Of a DNA stretch of 64,000 nt, positions 59,648-64,000 are shown in pieces. A program made the translations under genes and the position numbers. Numbering within the stretch: the stretch's first letter is position 1; each line of letters begins with the position of its first letter. The notes under the pieces are model-generated. The model made no database searches. It was not told where the DNA came from and was given only the letters and a program-made list of their open reading frames with translations. This stretch comes from an uncultured Halieaceae bacterium. GTDB taxonomy: Bacteria; Pseudomonadota; Gammaproteobacteria; Pseudomonadales; Halieaceae. Where the stretch lies: assembly GCA_938074045.1 (NCBI GenBank), contig CALJGI010000006.1, positions 248,001 to 312,000 on the forward strand. The letters are read 5' to 3'.

Positions 59648-61774
59648 TTATAGCGCCAGAGCTGCCTGGCGCCCACTGCGAATGGCACCCTCGATATAGC
59701 CCACGTCCTGGCAATCACCCACTGCGGTAGCAGTAATCCCTGCTCTGGCTAACTGGTCACTCAAGCTGCTGTCCGGCTCCGCACCCATAGCAATAATCAC
59801 CTGATCGGCTGCGGCGACAAGGTCTTCGCCGTTCGCTGTAAAGTGTACTCCCTCTGTGCCAATCATTTTGATATTGGCATCTTTGTGCATTGTAACGCCG
59901 TGCTCGCGCAGTTCGTGAATGATCCGGGCTCGCCTCACTATGGAGAGCTCTTCACCCAGCGTGCCCGAAGGCTCTATTACGGTAACCTCGCGGCCGCGTT
60001 CGTTCAGGTATTCCGCGAGCTCCAGCCCCACCAGGCCGCCGCCGATCAATACGATGCGACGCGATAGAGGCATCCATATACGACTGAGCAAGCGCAGTGC
60101 TGTGATACTGCGCAGTATTTGACTCAGCTGGCCGATTTTCACGACCAATCGCTGGAACAGATTCAGTTTGCGTGACGCATTGGAGTCGGTGCCAAACAGC
60201 AGTCCCCGCAATTCATTGCCGTCAAAAACATGACGCTGATCTTTACCGGGGATGGCTGGCGCGGCGCGGTTTGCCCCGGTGGCGATAATGACAGTATCTG
60301 GTTTGAACCTTTGTATCGATTCCACTGTCGCCCGGATGCCTGTCCGAATATCAATGGGCAGTCTTCGTACTTCATTGCACAGGTATTTCACGAGACGCTG
60401 GTTGGGTTCGTAGGGGAGGGCGGCGACCCGTGCGGTGCCGCCAAGATCCTTGTCCTGTTCCCACAGACTGACGCGAAAGCCCCGCTCAGACGCTGCGCGG
60501 GCTGCCTCCATACCTCCAGGACCACCCCCGATGACCAATACGCTCTTCGCGCTTGCCGAACTGGTGATTACATTCATGTCTTGTTCACGCCCACAGGCGG
60601 GATTGACGGCACAGCTCATGGCGTCGTTGACAAAAATCTTGCTGACGCAGACATAGCAGTAAATACAGGGGCGGATGGCATCTGCATCCCCAGCCATCAA
60701 CTTATTGGGAAGGTAGGGGTCGGCGAGTAATTTGCGTCCCATTGCCACGAAGTCGAATTCTCCTGCCCGCAATCCTTTTTCTGCGACATCGACCTCAATG
60801 CGGCCTACAGCTATTACCGGTACGGATACCACTTGCTTGACGGCCCGGGCAAATGGCAGAAACCCCCCCGGTTGATGCACAAGAGGTGCTTCTGTAAAGG
60901 CTATGCCGATACCTGTATTGCCGTAGGCGCTAACATCAAAGGCATCAGCCCCTGCCTTCTCGCCCAATTGCACCGTCACCAGGCAGTCTCCAAGTTCGAT
61001 ACCACCTTGCACCCGAAACTCGTTGGCATCCAGCCTGACCAGAATTGGAAAGTCATCTCCCACGGCTGCCCGCACCGCGCGAATGACTTCGCACAGCAGT
61101 CTGGCGCGGTTTTCGCGGCTGCCCCCATAGGCGTCCTCGCGCTTATTGACTGCAGGGGACAGAAAACTGGAAATCACATAGCCGTGTCCCGCGTGCACTT
61201 CTACCGCATCAAATCCGGCCTGTTTGGCCAGCGCGGCCGATGCAGCAAATTGTTCCACCAGCGTATCGATGTCTTCCTGGGTCATTACCTGGTAGCGTGC
61301 GCCCTTGCCGTCCGGGCCGGCCGCCTTTATGAATTTACTGATTTCAACGGGGCTGAGTAGTGGGAACATATCGCTGCGGACCTTGTTCGGTATGGAGGGC
61401 ACGAGGACCGGTCGTCCCGCCGCTACATCCTCTTGGGCGACTTTGCCCCCGTGATTGAGCTGGGCTGCTATCTTGCAGCCATGACGGTGGACCCTCTTGG
61501 CCAGATCGCTGAGTCCGGGGAGAAAGCGCTCATCCGAAAAGCCCACCATGCGTGGCATGGTTGCGCCTGCCGGCCAATTGATAGTGGATGTTTCCATAAT
61601 AAGCATACCGGCTCCGCCGCGCGCACGCTCCTCATAGTAGTGCTTGATTCGATCACCACAGGTGCCGTCTTCTTCCGCATAATTTGAACCCATAGCGGCG
61701 AGCACAATACGATTTTTGATAGCCAAAGAGCCAATTGCTCCGGGAGACAGAATATTCCGGTATGGCGTTGTCAT
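59648..61774 (-). CDS. Old Yellow Enzyme / 2,4-dienoyl-CoA reductase-like protein (FadH type)
   Basis: 708 residues. FMN barrel from 'ILSPGAIGSLAIKNRIVLAAMGS', with 'EVHAGHGYVISSFLSP' in the active site; Fe-S cysteines in 'IRPCIYCYVCVSKIF' and 'AMSCAVNP'; FAD domain from 'VLVIGGGPGGMEAARAAS'; NAD(P) domain from 'IVLIGGGLVGLELAEYL'. AAGGAAC precedes the ATG. It leads the operon with SDR and enoyl-CoA hydratase and is divergent from an AraC gene. Reduction of a conjugated double bond is the likely reaction. Paralogue of the protein at 11313-13370. Confidence 0.92.
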   Translation of the reverse strand: MTTPYRNILSPGAIGSLAIKNRIVLAAMGSNYAEEDGTCGDRIKHYYEERARGGAGMLIMETSTINWPAGATMPRMVGFSDERFLPGLSDLAKRVHRHGCKIAAQLNHGGKVAQEDVAAGRPVLVPSIPNKVRSDMFPLLSPVEISKFIKAAGPDGKGARYQVMTQEDIDTLVEQFAASAALAKQAGFDAVEVHAGHGYVISSFLSPAVNKREDAYGGSRENRARLLCEVIRAVRAAVGDDFPILVRLDANEFRVQGGIELGDCLVTVQLGEKAGADAFDVSAYGNTGIGIAFTEAPLVHQPGGFLPFARAVKQVVSVPVIAVGRIEVDVAEKGLRAGEFDFVAMGRKLLADPYLPNKLMAGDADAIRPCIYCYVCVSKIFVNDAMSCAVNPACGREQDMNVITSSASAKSVLVIGGGPGGMEAARAASERGFRVSLWEQDKDLGGTARVAALPYEPNQRLVKYLCNEVRRLPIDIRTGIRATVESIQRFKPDTVIIATGANRAAPAIPGKDQRHVFDGNELRGLLFGTDSNASRKLNLFQRLVVKIGQLSQILRSITALRLLSRIWMPLSRRIVLIGGGLVGLELAEYLNERGREVTVIEPSGTLGEELSIVRRARIIHELREHGVTMHKDANIKMIGTEGVHFTANGEDLVAAADQVIIAMGAEPDSSLSDQLARAGITATAVGDCQDVGYIEGAIRSGRQAALAL

Positions 61775-62016
61775 TCTTTGTTCCTTAACACAGTCGCTCC
61801 GAAACCGGATTATGTGACTGTGGTCAAGCTATGCACAGTACCAAATCCTTCCGATTCGTGAACATGTGCGCTCGTCTGTTGCCTGTGAATGTGTGTAATA
61901 AGACCACTTTTCACCATATTCGACGGTAAACGTCCTATAGACCGGGCGGCCCTGTGTTTGGGGCTGGTCCACAAAAAATGCTTGGGCTAGACTCTGTTGA
62001 AAAGGGGAGAAAGTCC
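61775..62016. promoter_or_regulatory. Divergent promoter region between OYE operon and araC gene
   Basis: 242 bp without coding potential. Both promoters lie here, and the AraC protein is likely to bind it. I found no copy of the shared ATAGGTGTTATA or AGCTATAACAG words, so this operon seems to be outside that set. Confidence 0.4.
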
Positions 62017-63093
62017 ATGGCTGACCGCATCCTGGTGCCGATTCGTAAGTTTGATCGCCTGCTCGACTACATGGAGCGGGTCGGTCTTGATGCTGATGCG
62101 ATGGCCGCATCAGCACGCCTCAGCCGGAAAAAATTACGCTCTATGCCGGCGGGCGAAAGCCTTCCTGGGTCAGATTATTCCTGTATGTACAGGGAAGCCG
62201 TGCGGCAGTGGCAGTCGCTTAAGAGACCCATCCCCTGGGCTGCCGGCATGGGTAGCGAAGCGTTTGAGCTGATGTGTCACTGCATTATTGGCGCCAAAAA
62301 TCTGGGTGCCGCGCTGTCTTTGGCGCAGCGATTCGATTCCCTTATTTACCCCATGGTCGGATACCGTGTGTCCATAACTGCAGATTATGATTTTTTCAAA
62401 TTGGCCTACCATGTCAGAAAACAGCCGGAGGATTCTGTTTTTATTCCAGAGGACTGGGAGTGGGCTAAACACAATCAAACCGTATCACAGGCGTCGGGAT
62501 TGACTCTCTGGTACAGCCTGTGTGGTTGGTTAATAGGACGATCTATCGATGTTGAGGCAGTGCATGTAGCCGGAGCGCCCGTTAGTGAAAGCTATGACAA
62601 AAGTTTGTCAAATATATTTCAATGCCCCATTCACTTCGAGGGAAGTGAGAGCTATCTACAGATTTCTACTGATTTTCTGGCGCATCGGCTCGTACAGAAC
62701 TCACAAACCCTGGAGGACTTTCTACTCAATGCAGTGCATGAGCTGATTTCGATAAACTCCAAACCTACCAGTACAGCAGCAGCTATCAGGTCGCTAATCA
62801 GGTTGGAGTTTCAAAGTGGCATGCCGTCCTTTGAAAAAATAGCTGAGATGCTGCATATGTCTGAGTCCAGCTTGCGTCGCCGTCTGGTTAAAGAAGAAAC
62901 CAGCTATCAACGCCTCAAGGATGAGGTGCGCTGTGAGATTGCGGTCGAGTACCTTCGTGAAGACAAGATGAAAATCAACGATATCTCTGAGATCCTGGGT
63001 TTTACTGAGCCCAGCTCCTTTGTGCGATCCTTCCGTGGCTGGATGGGGATGACACCTAAAGCCTATCGGGATAGTCAGGCAGCCTCTGCATAG
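62017..63093 (+). CDS. AraC-family regulator with arabinose-binding-like N-terminal domain (PF12625 type)
   Basis: Start at ATG 62017 with GGGGAG, giving 358 residues; the frame is open to 61954. The N-terminal 200 residues match the AraC-type regulators like OruR ('AAGMGSEAFELMCHCIIGAKNLGAAL'-type stretch, in part). The C-terminus holds two HTH motifs ('FEKIAEMLHMSESSLRRRL' and 'INDISEILGFTEPSSFVRSF') and ends 'GMTPKAYR'. It is divergent from the OYE-SDR-hydratase operon, its probable target. Confidence 0.92.
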   Translation: MADRILVPIRKFDRLLDYMERVGLDADAMAASARLSRKKLRSMPAGESLPGSDYSCMYREAVRQWQSLKRPIPWAAGMGSEAFELMCHCIIGAKNLGAALSLAQRFDSLIYPMVGYRVSITADYDFFKLAYHVRKQPEDSVFIPEDWEWAKHNQTVSQASGLTLWYSLCGWLIGRSIDVEAVHVAGAPVSESYDKSLSNIFQCPIHFEGSESYLQISTDFLAHRLVQNSQTLEDFLLNAVHELISINSKPTSTAAAIRSLIRLEFQSGMPSFEKIAEMLHMSESSLRRRLVKEETSYQRLKDEVRCEIAVEYLREDKMKINDISEILGFTEPSSFVRSFRGWMGMTPKAYRDSQAASA

Positions 63094-63114
63094 TGTAGTA
63101 GCGCGATTAACTGT

Positions 63115-64000
63115 TCAAGAGAGCCCGTCTCGATACTGTTTTGGCGTCTGTCTGGTCCACTTCTTGAATGACCGATAAAAGGTTGAGTCGTCGGAAAAGC
63201 CCATTAGTTCTGCTACATCAGAAATGGAATAATCCGGGTTGCAGAGATGTGCGGCCGCCGCATCCCGACGGGCATCGTCTTTGATTTTTTGCCAGTTTTT
63301 CCCTTCAGATTTCAGGCGTCTGTGCAGGGTGGCGGTGGTGGTGTTCAAACGCCTGGCGATATCGGGCAGTGTGGGGAGCTCATTGCGGAAGTCAGTTCCC
63401 AGCAGCCCGAGAATCTGACTGCTGACGCTGTTGTCTAACTCATCCAGGTTGAGTAACTCCGCGGGAAAGCTGGCCAGCATATCGTTGAGAGATGATTCAC
63501 TCTTTACGATGGGGAAGTCCAGATACCGTTTGCTGAAGGACAGCGCATTGCGCTCCCCGCCAAAATGTATTGCTGTTTTGAACAGGCTGTCGTAAGTTTT
63601 GTCGCCTTCAGATTGTGCTCGCACTTCCACCCGATCAATGTCGATGTAGTGACCGATATACCAGCTGGCGGTGCGGTGCCAGGTCGACAAGGCCAGAACG
63701 TTGCCACTGGTTCCGGGTAACCAGTTCAACTCGCCCATACAGAAGTTTGTGGTGCTTACCGTGTTGTCCGTTGAATCATCGGCCTGCCCAAGATCAAATG
63801 ACCAGATCGCACTATCCGCCGATATGCTTACATGGAAGGTCGCGCCAGCCGGTTGGAATCGTTGGAAGTATATGGAGGCTCGTTCCAAGGCCTCTCCCAA
63901 TGTTGCGGCGTTGAGCATGGCCTCGTACATCATTCGATACGTACTGAAGGACAATATCCCCTGCAGATTGTCGCCAGGTTTCTGCAGAGTCGGTTGCATG
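63115..64000 (-). CDS. AraC-family regulator, PF12625 type (partial, 5' end outside window)
   Basis: The frame is open to the right edge. An ATG lies at 63999-63997, but compared with the regulator at 62017 about 75 N-terminal residues are missing, so the true start is likely beyond the window. The visible part has 'LSFSTYRMMYEAMLNAATL', 'LPDIARRLNTTTATLHRRL' and 'ISDVAELMGFSDDSTFYRSF', ending 'QTPKQYRDGLS'. It lies tail to tail with its paralogue, 21 bp apart. Its target genes are probably outside the window. Confidence 0.88.
   Translation of the reverse strand, partial: MQPTLQKPGDNLQGILSFSTYRMMYEAMLNAATLGEALERASIYFQRFQPAGATFHVSISADSAIWSFDLGQADDSTDNTVSTTNFCMGELNWLPGTSGNVLALSTWHRTASWYIGHYIDIDRVEVRAQSEGDKTYDSLFKTAIHFGGERNALSFSKRYLDFPIVKSESSLNDMLASFPAELLNLDELDNSVSSQILGLLGTDFRNELPTLPDIARRLNTTTATLHRRLKSEGKNWQKIKDDARRDAAAAHLCNPDYSISDVAELMGFSDDSTFYRSFKKWTRQTPKQYRDGLS

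Overview
The window is a gene-dense (about 95% coding, no gap over 300 bp) piece of a Gram-negative, probably marine gammaproteobacterial chromosome. The pointers are a TonB-dependent receptor, several lipoprotein and Sec signal peptides, AraC and LysR regulators, proteobacterial-type Shine-Dalgarno sites, and a mix of polysaccharide hydrolases with many oxidoreductases of the kind common in Cellvibrionales/Spongiibacterales-like lineages. The lineage is inferred from gene content only. I see no rRNA, tRNA, CRISPR array, transposase or phage gene.

Region 1 (1-18.2 kb) is a carbohydrate locus. It has a sugar:cation symporter cut by the left edge, a GH39-like glycosidase, a GH50-like lipoprotein, an AraC regulator, a sugar-dehydrogenase-like SDR, aldose 1-epimerase, a deoxy-ketosugar-acid-type SDR, a FAH-fold hydrolase, a GH26-like lipoprotein, an SMP-30 lactonase and an IlvD-family sugar-acid dehydratase with a divergent LysR. 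Together they can be read as a complete non-phosphorylative, hydrolytic sugar pathway (sugar > lactone > acid > 2-keto-3-deoxy acid > 2,4-diketo acid > pyruvate + a C2/C3 acid). The same operon also carries a luciferase-like monooxygenase, an Old Yellow Enzyme fusion and a two-domain VOC protein, which the sugar pathway does not explain.

Region 2 (18.2-35.1 kb) holds short oxidoreductase operons: nitroreductase/SnoaL; PhyH dioxygenase/DAP-reductase-like/SDR; a lone SDR; SDR/DUF3604; epimerase/Asp-Glu racemase/Zn-alcohol dehydrogenase; DUF3604; then FAD dehydrogenase/sulfotransferase/class III aminotransferase. Region 3 (35.2-53.4 kb) starts with a TonB-dependent receptor closed by a strong bidirectional terminator and a five-copy 14-bp tandem repeat. 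It continues with two more sulfotransferases, three SDRs, VOC and SnoaL proteins, a DUF1214 protein, an unknown Cys/His-rich protein, a shrunken nitronate-monooxygenase-like ORF, a GH51 arabinofuranosidase coupled to a third DUF3604 protein, and a sterol-desaturase-type membrane hydroxylase. Region 4 (53.5-64 kb) has an MttB-like methyltransferase, a Ddn-type nitroreductase, a penicillin-acylase-type lipoprotein, an OYE/SDR/enoyl-CoA-hydratase operon, and two AraC regulators lying tail to tail, the second cut by the right edge.

Taken together the window looks like a catabolic island for a glycosylated, partly hydrophobic natural product: hydrolases and a receptor to release and import sugars, and a large oxidoreductase set for the rest of the molecule. 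The substrate is not determined. The most striking unexplained signal is a set of shared AT-rich words (ATAGGTGTTATA, AGCTATAACAG, TATAGCTACTATGC) repeated in five divergent intergenic regions between 22 and 46 kb, which suggests one regulator or one promoter class ties these operons together.
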